Shown here: positions 44,869 through 55,882 of the stretch, piece by piece
How positions within the stretch are numbered: the stretch's first letter is position 1
Layout of the letters: every line of letters begins with the position of its first letter
Assembly (NCBI RefSeq): GCF_910592395.1
Contig: NC_088311.1
Span: 16,370,501-16,434,500, forward strand
DNA length: 64,000 bases
Source of the DNA: Lineus longissimus
Taxonomy: Eukaryota > Nemertea > Pilidiophora > Heteronemertea > Lineidae
Direction of reading: 5' to 3'
The notes under the pieces: model-generated
Databases searched by the model: none
Told to the model about the DNA's origin: nothing
The model's input: the letters and a program-made list of their open reading frames with translations, nothing else
Program-made: the position numbers and the translations under genes

Positions 44869-46010
44869 TTGCCCCCACAAACGAAAAATTGATGTCCCCA
44901 TCAACATATAAAATCCTAGTGAAGTATAGGAATTGTAAAGTTTACAAGTACTGTACAAATAATAGATATATGCAAAACTTTGACGATGAAAAATGTTCAG
45001 TTAATACAAGCAAATGCAAGAACTCTAAATATCCTCACATTGCCCAACACAAACGAAAATTGATGTCCCCATCAGTACATAAAACTTCAGTCAACTATGC
45101 CAATTGTAACACAAAGACAAACAATCAATATAAAACAATCACACTAGACCACCATCAAAAATCACACCTCGTTATTACACAACTAGTCAAAAGAATATTG
45201 TCCAAAAGAGTTCGCTATTTCATAAACACTGTTCATAGATCACAAGTCACAAAGTAAGTTAACCACATAATTTTCATTGTCAGTACATCGTAATAGTTTA
45301 ATCCTGATCATCCTCGTATATATAAAATCGTTCCTCAACGCATTTTCCGTATCATCGATCCTCGTGTCGGCATCTGCTCTGGTCTCGTATTCGAACATCG
45401 TCTTCAGCAAGCGTATCTGCTCATCCAGGTTTGTAGGTTTTACGCTACAAGGTTGGATTTACGTAAAAGTTTCGCAATGGTACACAAGGCGTCCCCCATG
45501 ACCATTGAGATGTTTTATCATTCACGTATGGAGTAGGCAGTCACTGAGTTAAGTTCAGTCTCAAGATAAAACAAGGTGAATGACTAACACTCATTCAAGT
45601 TACACAACAGTTGTCTATTTAATATAAAGAGTTTGAGGGTGGATGGTTCCTATCCAGTACTTCGCATCCATAAGCCTCAATATTCTTCCAATTCTGACAA
45701 CAATTTAAGAGTGGATGGTTCCTATCCAGTACTTCGCATCCAAACTTAACAACAACAATTTAGGATGGATGGTTCCTATCCAGTACTTCGCATCCAATCA
45801 CAACGACAACAATTTAAGGCTGGATGTTCCTATCCAGTATTTAAACAAAACACACATTATTCCCATCTTCACAAACACAGGATGACAATGATTCAAAGTT
45901 AAAGGTAGATTTTAAGGAGATTATGACTGCATGACACTTGACAATAGTGGCTAATACAGGGGTCACTGTTCATCACTTTGCGAGATGATTTCGAGATTGC
46001 CCATAAAAAC
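44869..46010 (-). other. Element B 3' non-coding region with hairpin minisatellite
   Basis: Four copies of ggatggttcctatccagtac(ttcgcatcca) lie at about 45641, 45713, 45767 and 45822 (spacing 72, 54, 55 bp). Each contains the inverted pair TGGATG...CATCCA and so can form a hairpin. There is no coding potential. Confidence 0.75.
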
Positions 46011-46474
46011 TTATACTTTACGGTCTTTGTCACGTTTCTTTAGCCTGGCTCCTGCAGCTTTCTTATTTACATAAGATTTGCAGTCACCTGATTGTTCAAA
46101 ACACAAGCTTCTGGTACTATCAGAACTCTCTGATAATGCAGGGTTTCCCTCTGTAACTACTGGCTGTGTAGACAGAGCGGTGGTGTCCCCACCATGTAAA
46201 CAGTCATAATTTGCGGAGTCAATTTGCGGGTTGAGGCCCTCAAACAGATCACCTGAAGTTTCGTCAGTCTTAGCTTGCGGGTTTAAACCCGTCAAATACT
46301 GAGTCGGTTCAAAACAAGCTTTAGGCAACACTATTTCCCTTCCTATCGTATGTTGAGCAAAAGCCTGCTCCATACTCTCGGTTATCAAAACATTGTTCTG
46401 AACTTGCGCAGTGGATATATTCTTGGGAAGAAGGTTATTACTGTCGGCTCGAATCTCTGTTGCGGGGTCACAAG
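46011..46474 (-). pseudogene. Element B gag-like frame, C-terminal part
   Basis: The frame enters from the BEL insertion site in the same phase as the N-terminal part at 57628, and ends KKAAGARLKKRDKDRK at 46011. The region is polar, with no retroviral protease or zinc knuckle. The two halves are contiguous once the BEL element and one ACAAG are removed. Confidence 0.7.
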
Positions 46475-47609
46475 TGGTGTTAAGAAAGGACGGGAAAGTT
46501 CATAAATCGAGTTAGATTTCGTCTTTAATATTTTGAGGTCTTCAAGATCGTCGCGCCGTCGTCCCGAGCGAGGACCGCAGCAAATTCACAAAATCATCTC
46601 AACAGAAATTAACAATTCTTAGCAACTCAAAATTCCCTAAAAACATGTACAGTCCTTCAAAAAAGTAAATGGACACACAAAAATCAAATTTTCTTGAAAA
46701 CGGCTGGTGATAAATCGATGCGGTTTGCTGCATTTGATAGGGCATTTAGTTGTGCATCATGACATCTACAACTTGGAAATTTGCTATTTTACCTATAAGT
46801 CAATTTTTTCGATTTATGAAAGGTCCCAAAATCAACTTTTTTATCACGCATTTTTTGGGGGCAAATTTTATATTGACTGGAAGCTTCTGTTGAGTTATGA
46901 GTGAATATCTAAGAAATTCCACAGTTTTCACTTGAATCTGCAACTTATTAACCCATTTGTGCAAAAGGGTTTTGTTACCCGGTCTTCTACTGCGGAGATG
47001 CCCCTATTCACAAAAGCTGAATTCAAAAATTTGTAGCGTGTGACCGGGTTCAATACACTAGCATGTTCGAATTCAATAGGCTTGGTGGTGAAGATCACCA
47101 GGGGGTTTCTCCAAAGTAATTCCAAAGTCAATAAACAAGGTGCAAAATTTTGACATAAAATGCTGTTTTCCCACCAATTAACACAAGATATTTTCATCAC
47201 CTTGATGGGGACGTGGGTTTTTCATCATGGTGATTCATCCTATCAAGAAAAAGTACGAAAAAAATCGGAAACGAAAAAGTTGATTTTGGGGCCTTTTGTA
47301 AATCAATAAAAGTCGGTATTAGATAAAATGGCTAATTTTTATGTGGTAGATACCATGATGCACAACTAAATGTCCTATCAAATGCAGCAAACCGAATCGA
47401 TTTATCACCAGCCGTTTTCAAGAAAATTTGATTTTTGTGTGTCCATTTACTTTTTTGAAGGACTGTACAAGTAGTTAGGTATTTTTACCAATAAAATTAA
47501 ACCCTCAAACAGAAGTTGACACCGTAATAATACCCAGACACCGTATGGTGCTGTCACCTGGTTATAAGATAATGACCTAAACGTCTTGTCTTCACCCTGC
47601 TTCTCAACA
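46475..47609 (-). repeat. 3' LTR of BEL/Pao element, split by a MITE
   Basis: It matches the other LTR over 46475-46649 and 47466-47609. The 816 bp between are a separate element inserted at a TA. Confidence 0.9.
46650..47465. mobile_element. Tc1/mariner-type MITE in the BEL LTR
   Basis: It starts CAGTCCTTCAAAAAAGTAAA and ends with its reverse complement. The inverted repeats remain recognisable for about 200 bp, and TA is duplicated on both sides (46648-46649, 47466-47467). No transposase is encoded. The insertion site is confirmed by the uninterrupted LTR copy at 57310. Confidence 0.9.
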
Positions 47610-47798
47610 TTCCCCTCCTCTTGACAGAACCTGTCAAACTATTTTTAAACAATCTTGGCAAATCTTCCAACTAACAATAACGGAAGATGGCCCTTCAAAG
47701 ATCCCATTGATCAAATGAAAAGACAGTTTAGAATACACAATAGTTCACCAAAAGAACACATTAAAGATAAGAATAGGTGAACACTATTAACTGAAATA

Positions 47799-50021
47799 CA
47801 GTGAGTACTTAGTTAACTGGTGCTGGTCTAAAATTTTCTAAGTCCATAATAGGTCATTATAATATGCATTTTAGGCCCAGATGGGTTGTGCAGGGCCTAC
47901 ATTCCTTTTGAGAAGCATGAATGGGCTAATAATGACAACTTGAGCCTACTGCACATGTCGGCATTGATACCTATTGACTATGATCACTTTCATCAAGTAC
48001 TCAGAAAGTTTTAATAGCTTGAAATCCGACATGCAGAAAGTCCATCCAAGACTACGATCACTGGCCAGTGCTTTTCATGGAAAATGAATGTCGTTACAAG
48101 CTTTTTACAGGGTAAACCCTAAAAAAAGTGGCATTTGAATCAGGGAGGGGATGTGAGATTTTTTCCCAAAAGTTTAACTTGGGGGGTAAAGTAACTAACA
48201 CTTACATAACCGATGCCATTAACAACATTTACTTATTCACTACTTTGCACTACAACTGTTTTACAATTCCAAGTTGTCGTCAAAATTTAAGTTATCATCA
48301 TCATTATCGGAGTCTGACAATTCGTTTTCACCAAGCAACAAATCATCTGCAACATCATCACGATAATGACCATCTGGTTGAGGTGTTAAGCCAGCCACTT
48401 GAAATGACTTAGCCGCAGACTCAGGAGCTACATCATTCCATGCTCTACTTATAATGCCGAGTACATCCTGTAATGTAATTTTGCGGCAATTTCCGTCAGC
48501 CTCAGTTGCATCACATTTCCATAACTTCCAATACTTTCGCATTATAGCTTTAAATCCCCTCATAATAGTGAGATCTAACGGCTGAGCCAGCGATGTACAC
48601 CTAGCAGGAATATTGTCTAACAGTATGCCTGCTTCAACCATTGGGTAACAGAAATCCTCTGCTTGATGCGGTCGGAATCTGTCCAAAAGCAGAAGGATGT
48701 CATTAAAGTCAAAATCGCCAATGTAAGGGAAAAGAACATTGTCCAACCAATGTTGCAGTGTCTCTCCATTCTCCCAACCAGACCTCGAGGATGTGACCCG
48801 TACGTTATCTGGAATGTTGTTCAAATCTCTAATCTGACGCACGAAGCCCGGCTGCCTGAAAACAACATGAGCAGGCGGTTTTTCTCCGTTGGAGCCAACT
48901 GTCAATCCAACGGTGCACCCGAGTTTGGCATTTCCTCGCGATGTTTTCACATTTACATCTACTGTACCTCTGGTCTCAGCTGTATACATCGGAGGGAAGT
49001 CCAACTGAGCAAACGTTTCGTTAAAGTTCAAGAGCGTGTGGACATGGTTGTCAGCTACAGTTTGCCTAACGCCAGTCTGAAATTCTCTCACTCTCTGTGG
49101 TGCATCAGCCGGTACAGTGGTGGAATCTTTCGTTTTACGGCGGAAAACAATCTTTTTCCGTTTCATAAAATTTGTAACCCAACCCACTGATGCAGAAAAC
49201 TGGGACCTTTCGGGGCGACGTGCTGCAATGTCCTCAAGTTCATTGTGTGGGAGTTGGCCCCACCAGTTCTGAAATTCAATCGTTGCATCATTAACAATGT
49301 CCGACCGAGAAACGGGCAGGGCAATATTCCTCCGTTCTTGAAAATGCTGGTGCACGATATTCTCAACTTCCGGCCAACAACCATCATGGTCGGTTCTGAC
49401 TCGCCGGCGTTCTGCATTTTCCTCCACTTGATCCGTCATTTCATCGATGTTCTGTATCCATCTCCTGAGCGTTGTTGGGGATAGTCGATAGCGCCTAGCA
49501 TACTCATTGACATTTAGAATGCGGCCATGTTCAATTGCTGTTTGGCAATCCAAGGCATGTCGCAGCCTGGCTCCAACAGTGTAACTGTTACATCGTCGAG
49601 GGAGACCAACTGCTGCAGCACCATTCTGCTGATCGGCATCATCATCATCATCATCGTCATCATTGCCAGCATCCATCATTGACTGACACATGACAAAGAG
49701 CGAAAGCATCAGCAGTAACAACAACGTTGTGTTCCTCATGATTTGAACTTTCTACAGGAATGACCAATATGATTGTTAGGGTAAAGGGCCTAGGAAATTA
49801 CACAACTGCAATTGCCTTTCATACCAACCATTGATTGATAAAATTGGCCACAGAAGACCAGATCAAGAAATGAACATGTAATCAAAACTCTGTCATTTTC
49901 TTCATTGAAATGTGATTAGTATAGGCCCTACATGGTCGTAAATCGACAATATCCCATTCTGGGCCTCTATTAGTGACTTAGAAAATTTTAGACCAAGCAC
50001 CAGTTAACTAAGTAGTCACTG
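47799..50021 (-). mobile_element. pogo/Tigger-like transposon
   Basis: The inverted ends CAGTGAGTACTTAGTTAACTGG and CAGTGACTACTTAGTTAACTGG (about 48 bp, few mismatches) are flanked by TA (47797-47798, 50022-50023). The 2.2-kb element encodes a single transposase on the - strand. It sits in the 3' non-coding part of the BEL element. Confidence 0.92.
48261..49739 (-). CDS. pogo/Tigger-like (CENP-B-type) transposase, first catalytic Asp replaced
   Basis: 492 residues. After an Asp run comes a first helix-turn-helix (NEYARRYRLSPTTLRRWIQ), then a CENP-B/Tc5-type DNA-binding domain (ASVGWVTNFMKRKKIVFRRKT), then a DDE_1 catalytic domain. The second and third Asp are in LLLLDRFRPHQ and CTSLAQPLDLTIMRGFK, but the first position reads NFNETFAQLDF where family members have N-x-D-(E/Q)-T, so Asp is replaced by Asn. 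The tail is acidic. The N-terminal MRNTTLLLLLMLSLFVM resembles a signal peptide, which makes no sense for a transposase; the Met before DAGNDDDD is a more natural start. Confidence 0.88.
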   Translation of the reverse strand: MRNTTLLLLLMLSLFVMCQSMMDAGNDDDDDDDDADQQNGAAAVGLPRRCNSYTVGARLRHALDCQTAIEHGRILNVNEYARRYRLSPTTLRRWIQNIDEMTDQVEENAERRRVRTDHDGCWPEVENIVHQHFQERRNIALPVSRSDIVNDATIEFQNWWGQLPHNELEDIAARRPERSQFSASVGWVTNFMKRKKIVFRRKTKDSTTVPADAPQRVREFQTGVRQTVADNHVHTLLNFNETFAQLDFPPMYTAETRGTVDVNVKTSRGNAKLGCTVGLTVGSNGEKPPAHVVFRQPGFVRQIRDLNNIPDNVRVTSSRSGWENGETLQHWLDNVLFPYIGDFDFNDILLLLDRFRPHQAEDFCYPMVEAGILLDNIPARCTSLAQPLDLTIMRGFKAIMRKYWKLWKCDATEADGNCRKITLQDVLGIISRAWNDVAPESAAKSFQVAGLTPQPDGHYRDDVADDLLLGENELSDSDNDDDNLNFDDNLEL

Positions 50022-50023
50022 TA

Positions 50024-50800
50024 TATCACTCCTGTAGTAAATTACTAGTACTCTTTTAGATTTTACAATCCAATCGGAATCTAACACCCACTGAATTTGA
50101 GCTCAAGTAATCCAAGTTGCTCATGAATTCCTCAATGTTCTCATCCTTCGAAAGTCACTATCATAAGTCCAGAATAATTCTCAATCAAGAATCGACTCTT
50201 TAGGGATGGTAAATGAGAAAACCTATTAAACTTAAATTGTTTCCCCACTGGAAACTGGAGTAAACTTCTCCTCCAAAGGAGATCCAAATTTTTAACCCCT
50301 TGGGTTCTACATTGCTTAAAAACATGGCTCAGAATAATGTAACAGAAGCTTAAAGTTTTCTCCCTTTACCGATACCCGCTAGTCTCTATCTCAATTCCGA
50401 TATTTTTCGCACTGTAGAAAGTTCGGATACTGACACTCCATTGAGTGTTCTCACTTTTCAATCAATGTTCAAAACTCGCACCGAGTCATTAAGTGTCCTA
50501 GAGTTCACTTCTAAGAATAGAATTGATCAGTGTATATCAGGTGGTGAAACCCAAAGTTTTGTTTTCCCCAAAAAAAACACAGGCAATTGAAAATGTCAAG
50601 GACATCCCGATCAGAAAATTAGCAAGTCACCAGACAATGAGTACACTGACCAACACTAACTTTTTAGATCACTCTCTCAGTGTAATTTCACCACACAATG
50701 TCAAATGTCAACTTTTAACGGTTATAGACAGATATCATCACCCACGGTTGTAACTGCTTGGCTGGATTCATCTCAGCATAACCAGACGTTCATCTCAGCG
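50024..50800 (-). other. BEL element 3' non-coding region
   Basis: No gene. It links the end of gag-pol to the pogo insertion; the region resumes at 47610-47796 on the other side. Confidence 0.6.
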
Positions 50801-53800
50801 TTACCAGACGGAAGTTGTCATCTCCGGAAACTCGACTGGGCAGAGACGATTCACGGGCCGGACATATTCCCCATTTGACGTCTTCACCTTGGCCGTTCGC
50901 ACCAATCCATCTTCACCGGGGTAGACTTCCAGGACTCGACCCATCTTCCATTGTCCTCTAGGTAATCTTTCCTCAATCACCAGTAGGATATCATCAGGTT
51001 TGAGATTGTGCCTTGGAAACAGCCACTTCTTACGGTTGTGCAGCTGGGGTAACAGTTCTCGCTGCCATCGCTGCCAAAACTGTTTCAGTATGTCCTGTAT
51101 TCTTCGCCATCTTCTTCTAGGGTTGAATCGTAGTTCATCAGTCGACGGAGGAGCCAGTTGTCCACCCAGCTGACCATGCAGGAAGTGATTTGGCGTTAGT
51201 GGTAACTGGTCCTCGGGATCAGAGCTGGGAGGAGTCAATGGCCTCGAGTTCAGGAGTCCCTCGGCATCCACCACAAATGTATGGAACTCCTCGTCGTTGA
51301 TGTCAGCATTACCAATGGATATCTTGAGGGCCCGCTTTGCTGCTTTTACCATAATCTCAAAGACGCCCCCGAAGTGTGGAGATCCTGGGGGGTTGAAGTG
51401 CCATGTAACGCCTCTGGTATTTTGGTAGCCCACCGTCTTCTGTTGCACCTTGGTCCAATCGATGGCATTCACTAACTCTCTGAGCTCCCTCTCTCCAGCG
51501 ACAAAGTTACTTCCGTTATCTGTCAACACCTCCTCTGGGACGGATCGCCGGCTGGTCATTCTGGCGAAAGCCATTAGGAAACTGTCAGTATCCATCTGGT
51601 AAACAGGTTCTAGATGAACAGTTCTAGTCTGTAGACAACTGAAAACAGCCAAGTATCTTTTCTTTCTGATTTTTCCTCGACCCTGCTTGGTTAGAAATGG
51701 ACCCGCGAAGTCCATTCCACACTTTCCAAAGGCTCTGGTTGGTTGGCTGAATCTAAATTGAGGAATGGGGGCCATCTGTTGACTAGCTGGTTTTGATTTC
51801 TTCAATACACATCGACTGCATATCATTTCCCAGGAGCGGACAGCTTCTCTAGTGCATATCACCCAATACTTCCTCCTCAACTCGACGAGGGTAGCATCTC
51901 TTCCTACGGGGTGTCCCACAGCATCATGTGCTCTCTTGACAAGCAACTGAGAAGCTGGATGCTTTCTTGGCATGATGATGGGGTATTTCTCTTCTTCTGA
52001 GATGTAGTCTATTCTTTCAAGACGGGACTTGATGCGAAGAAGTCTCCTCGCCTTATCAAGGTATGGTGACAGGGGTATCAGGTGGCTTGTCTTCTGTAAG
52101 CTTTTTCCTGCCATCAAATCTTTGAGCTCTCTGCCAAATACATCTTTCTGGGCTTGGCGTGAAAGGCAATCCTCAGCCTGCCTGTACTCTTCGGGGGACA
52201 ACTCATTTATCCAGGTCTTGGCTCCCGGGGGTAAGGGTCGCTTTAGCAGCCACATCATGATACGTCGCACGAATCCTATTCTCCTTGTTAGTCTTCCCAT
52301 GTCACTCCATCTACTGGGATGTAGGGGGAACATCATTGTCTCATTTTGTTCTGGTTGGGCTTCCTGTACTGCAAATGTTGAGGTTTTCTCAATATCGGTG
52401 GTTTCATCTGGTACAGCTATCTTTTTCTCTGGCCAGTTGCTCTCGGACTCCTTCAGGAAACTTGGACCCTCCCACCAGAGTTGTGATCTAGCCAATTCCT
52501 CCACTGCCATACCTCTAGATGATATGTCTGCTTGGTTTAGTTTGGTTGGTATATGTCTCCATTGGTCAGTACTGGTCCTTTCCTGTATCTCTCCTACTCG
52601 GTTGGCCACATAGGGCTTAAACTGTTTTCCTGGTCGACAAATCCAAAACAGGACGTTCATGGAATCTGTCCAATATGTCACCATCAGTTGCTTGGCTCCT
52701 CGACCGCTCTCCAATGGTTTGATAACCTTCTTCACCAATCTTGTACCAATGACTGCCCCACATAGCTCCAGTCTGGCAATGGAGATGGCTTTCAGTGGCG
52801 ACAGTCTCGTCTTGGCAATCACCAGTCTCACCAGTATCCTCCCGTCCGTCATCAGGGTCCTGGCATACACGACAGCAGAAAAGGCATCCTTTGAGGCATC
52901 GCTGAACACATGAAGTTCAGTTTGATAACTTGTGTTCATACCAAGATGTCTGCTCACTCGGATGTTATCCAAATGTGGCAACTCTTTCTTCCACAACGAC
53001 CACTCAAGGGCTAAGTCTTCTTCCAGGGGGCTGTCCCAATCTTCCTTTCGGATCCATGTCCTTTGAAAGAGGATCCAGACTCTAATTCTGAACGGATCAA
53101 CCAATCCCAGTGGATCAAACAAGGCTGCTATGCATCTCAGCATACCCCTCCTCGTGGCTGGATACTCTCCTTCCCTCAATCGTGGCTTCACAGTGATGAC
53201 ATCTTCTTCGGCTAACCACAGTATACCCAAGGCTTTCTGACATGGCAAAGTTTCCTTTCCATTTATATCCAAGAATGTGGCTTTATCACTTTGTGGGACG
53301 TCCTCTAGTACCTCAGGATCATTTGACAGCCATTTTCTCATCTTCATTCCTCCTCGGTCCAACATCTCTGTCATCTCAGATCTGGTTTTCTTTGCTTCTC
53401 CTGTAGAACATCGGCTATCAATGGCATCGTCGACATACAAAGCATTCTCCACTGTGTCAGCTGCCTCTGGATATTGATTCTTCAGTTTACGACTGTGCTC
53501 TCTTATAACCAGGTTGGCTTTAAATGGTGATGATGTGTCTCCGAAGATTGTCCTCTGATACTCTAAAACTTGCTGTTCCCAAATTATCCGATAAAATCGC
53601 CTGCTATCAGGGTCAAGGCCAATTTGGAGAAACATCTCAGAGACATCTCCCACAATAGCTACAGGGTATCGCCTAAATCTCAGGAGTACTTCCACCAGAT
53701 CACTGAGCAAGTTAGGTCCCGGTAAAATGTTGCTATTCAAGCTTGTCCCATCAAATTTGGCAGCACAGTCGAGGACCATTCGGACTTTCGTGGTTGCTCT

Positions 53801-55882
53801 TGAGTCATCTCTCACAGGAAAAACTGGGATGTGGAATCCTTCATCTTTGGCCTCTGCTACAGGTCCTATGGGTAGTAAGTAACCCTTTCTGACTTGCTGT
53901 TCTATGACCTCCTTACACTTGGCATAAAACTTTGGATCTTTCTTCTGTAGGTCCATTTCCATCTTGTCTTGGCGTTTTGACACAGCTCGTAAGTTGTGTG
54001 GCAGCTTAGGTTGACCATATCTCCACGGTGTCACCACTTCATAACGGCCTCCCACCATTTTCATTGAGTTCAAGACTGTTTCCTGGGCTCGTCTCTCTTC
54101 TGGCGTCATGTTGTTCTCCTTTGGACCATGTTCAGCTCTCCCAAGACCAATCGCATCCAACTCCCAAAGTTGTTTCACCATTGTCTTCACTTCCGTGATA
54201 GGATCATCCATGGTCGCGTGGTAAGTATACTGAGTAGTAGAACTGTCCCATTCTTCTGATTCTTCTTTGCTCACTGGTCCAATACAGGTCCATCCAAGAG
54301 GGGTCAGACGTGCAATAGGTCCGGTTTTCTCTTTGGCCGCAATTTCCCTCAAAGACCGGTGAAAGTAGGCATGTCTGTTTCCTATCAGGATACCAATCTT
54401 TTTTCCTTTTGGCTTCACAGGAAAAGGTACACCTGTAAGGTGCTTCCAATTATCTGCTGCTTTATCCCAGTTCACTACTGCTGGCTCTCCAACTAATACG
54501 GGATGGGTCCAAATGCTTGATATTTGGAAGTTTCCTTCTTGCTCCACACCCTGGATGGTCAACCCTTCAACTCTCATGGTATGGTACTCTTCGACCTTGG
54601 CTCCAAATACAATGGATACTTTCTTGGCTGTTTCCAATACAGGGAGCTTCAACTGGTGCGCTATATTCTCAAGGAGGTAACTTTCAGAGGAACCATCGTC
54701 TAGCATTGCATTGGTATGTATAATGCGATCCTTGTACTTCAGCATGACAGGCACCGTTCTTAGAGAGATATTGCCGCCCATGCTGGCAAACTGAGAACCT
54801 TGGTTGTCTTTGCTATCCTGTTTTGGAGCTTTATCTTCATGCTTCTTGGGTTTCTTGGCGGTAAACGAGCTCTTTGCTGGTGTTGACATGGGCGCCTTGC
54901 CTCCCTTGCTGGCATTCTGGAAGTCGCGCTGTAGAAGTCTATGATTAGGTTTTCTCTCGCCATCTTTTGAAGTCCCCTTGATGCAGTCCACAGCCATGTG
55001 TCCCTGGGCAAGGCAAACCTTGCATAAGCCGCGTTGCTTTACTGTCCTCCAACGGTTACTCAGCGATAGCACTTTAAACTTCGGACAGGATTCGACGTCA
55101 TGACTCTCGCTGCAAACTGGACATCGACTTTCTACAACAGCAAATGTTCTGTTCTTCTTCCAAGGTTTCACTTCGTTGTCTGTCCTTTCCCAAGTTTTCT
55201 TCTGTTGTTCCACTCCAACAACTGCTTCCTTGACTCTCGTTTTCATATCAACCAATTCCTCAAGCCATGTCTGGATATTAAAGAGACTGTCTTCTTTTTT
55301 GCCTTGATGTTGCCATTGTGCGAACAGGAAAAGTTCTGTTTCTGGTATTTTACTTTTCACGATTGTAAACATCATCCCATCGCCTAGTTCTCCCTGCCTC
55401 CCAGCTGTTTCCATGAAAGATATTGCTGTGTTGATGCTATTCAGTAACTCCTTTAACTTCTTGACTTTTTCTTTTTCATCGTCCTTGATAACTGGGAACT
55501 TGAACAGTTTTTCTAAGAGACGGGATCCTTCTCTTTTATCTCCTCCATATTCCCGTTCCAATCTCTTTAGTGCCTCTTTGTACTGTGCTGAAGTGTAGGC
55601 TTGTAAGTCATTTATCAAGGTTTTCGGTTTCCCCGTCAAGACACTTCTTAGTCGCAGCATCTTTTCTTCGTCTGCCATTGTGGTACGGTCGATTGCTGTA
55701 TTAAAGGCGGCTCTCCATGCCCGGTATTCAGTCATATCTCCTCCAAATTTATCCAGCTGTATTTTCGGCAAGCCTTGTGGTCTATTATACTGCTGAGGGG
55801 GTCTGTGATTGTAAGGCTGTTCTACCATGGTATACTGGCTCCAAGGTCCACCATCTGCAGCTGTTGTAGAAACCGGTTCCAC
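50801..55882 (-). CDS. BEL/Pao gag-pol polyprotein
   Basis: 1693 residues, open throughout. In order: gag (LPKIQLDKFGGDMTEYRAWRAAF and on, about 40-230), zinc fingers (CPVCSESHDVESC, CKVCLAQGHMAVDC, about 255-305), aspartic protease (MLDDGSSESYLL), RT (RMVLDCAAKF, IVGDVSEMFLQI, catalytic YVDD), RNase H (FSDASKDAFSAVVYA, IARLELCGAV, WTDSMNVLFWI), integrase zinc domain (HDAVGHPVGRD...C-x2-C), integrase core with its three acids (GMDFAGPF, LTDNGSNFV, GGVFEIMV) and the Pao C-terminal domain (RRRWRRIQDILKQFWQRW). All catalytic residues are present, so the copy may still be active. Confidence 0.95.
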   Translation of the reverse strand: MEPVSTTAADGGPWSQYTMVEQPYNHRPPQQYNRPQGLPKIQLDKFGGDMTEYRAWRAAFNTAIDRTTMADEEKMLRLRSVLTGKPKTLINDLQAYTSAQYKEALKRLEREYGGDKREGSRLLEKLFKFPVIKDDEKEKVKKLKELLNSINTAISFMETAGRQGELGDGMMFTIVKSKIPETELFLFAQWQHQGKKEDSLFNIQTWLEELVDMKTRVKEAVVGVEQQKKTWERTDNEVKPWKKNRTFAVVESRCPVCSESHDVESCPKFKVLSLSNRWRTVKQRGLCKVCLAQGHMAVDCIKGTSKDGERKPNHRLLQRDFQNASKGGKAPMSTPAKSSFTAKKPKKHEDKAPKQDSKDNQGSQFASMGGNISLRTVPVMLKYKDRIIHTNAMLDDGSSESYLLENIAHQLKLPVLETAKKVSIVFGAKVEEYHTMRVEGLTIQGVEQEGNFQISSIWTHPVLVGEPAVVNWDKAADNWKHLTGVPFPVKPKGKKIGILIGNRHAYFHRSLREIAAKEKTGPIARLTPLGWTCIGPVSKEESEEWDSSTTQYTYHATMDDPITEVKTMVKQLWELDAIGLGRAEHGPKENNMTPEERRAQETVLNSMKMVGGRYEVVTPWRYGQPKLPHNLRAVSKRQDKMEMDLQKKDPKFYAKCKEVIEQQVRKGYLLPIGPVAEAKDEGFHIPVFPVRDDSRATTKVRMVLDCAAKFDGTSLNSNILPGPNLLSDLVEVLLRFRRYPVAIVGDVSEMFLQIGLDPDSRRFYRIIWEQQVLEYQRTIFGDTSSPFKANLVIREHSRKLKNQYPEAADTVENALYVDDAIDSRCSTGEAKKTRSEMTEMLDRGGMKMRKWLSNDPEVLEDVPQSDKATFLDINGKETLPCQKALGILWLAEEDVITVKPRLREGEYPATRRGMLRCIAALFDPLGLVDPFRIRVWILFQRTWIRKEDWDSPLEEDLALEWSLWKKELPHLDNIRVSRHLGMNTSYQTELHVFSDASKDAFSAVVYARTLMTDGRILVRLVIAKTRLSPLKAISIARLELCGAVIGTRLVKKVIKPLESGRGAKQLMVTYWTDSMNVLFWICRPGKQFKPYVANRVGEIQERTSTDQWRHIPTKLNQADISSRGMAVEELARSQLWWEGPSFLKESESNWPEKKIAVPDETTDIEKTSTFAVQEAQPEQNETMMFPLHPSRWSDMGRLTRRIGFVRRIMMWLLKRPLPPGAKTWINELSPEEYRQAEDCLSRQAQKDVFGRELKDLMAGKSLQKTSHLIPLSPYLDKARRLLRIKSRLERIDYISEEEKYPIIMPRKHPASQLLVKRAHDAVGHPVGRDATLVELRRKYWVICTREAVRSWEMICSRCVLKKSKPASQQMAPIPQFRFSQPTRAFGKCGMDFAGPFLTKQGRGKIRKKRYLAVFSCLQTRTVHLEPVYQMDTDSFLMAFARMTSRRSVPEEVLTDNGSNFVAGERELRELVNAIDWTKVQQKTVGYQNTRGVTWHFNPPGSPHFGGVFEIMVKAAKRALKISIGNADINDEEFHTFVVDAEGLLNSRPLTPPSSDPEDQLPLTPNHFLHGQLGGQLAPPSTDELRFNPRRRWRRIQDILKQFWQRWQRELLPQLHNRKKWLFPRHNLKPDDILLVIEERLPRGQWKMGRVLEVYPGEDGLVRTAKVKTSNGEYVRPVNRLCPVEFPEMTTSVW

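Noticed and set aside
49689-49739. Signal peptide on the pogo-like transposase
   Set aside because: The hydrophobic stretch precedes a better internal Met and a nuclear DNA-binding protein; more likely upstream sequence read through.
52029-52613. Open frames opposite the BEL gag-pol gene
   Set aside because: They mirror a well-supported coding frame on the other strand.
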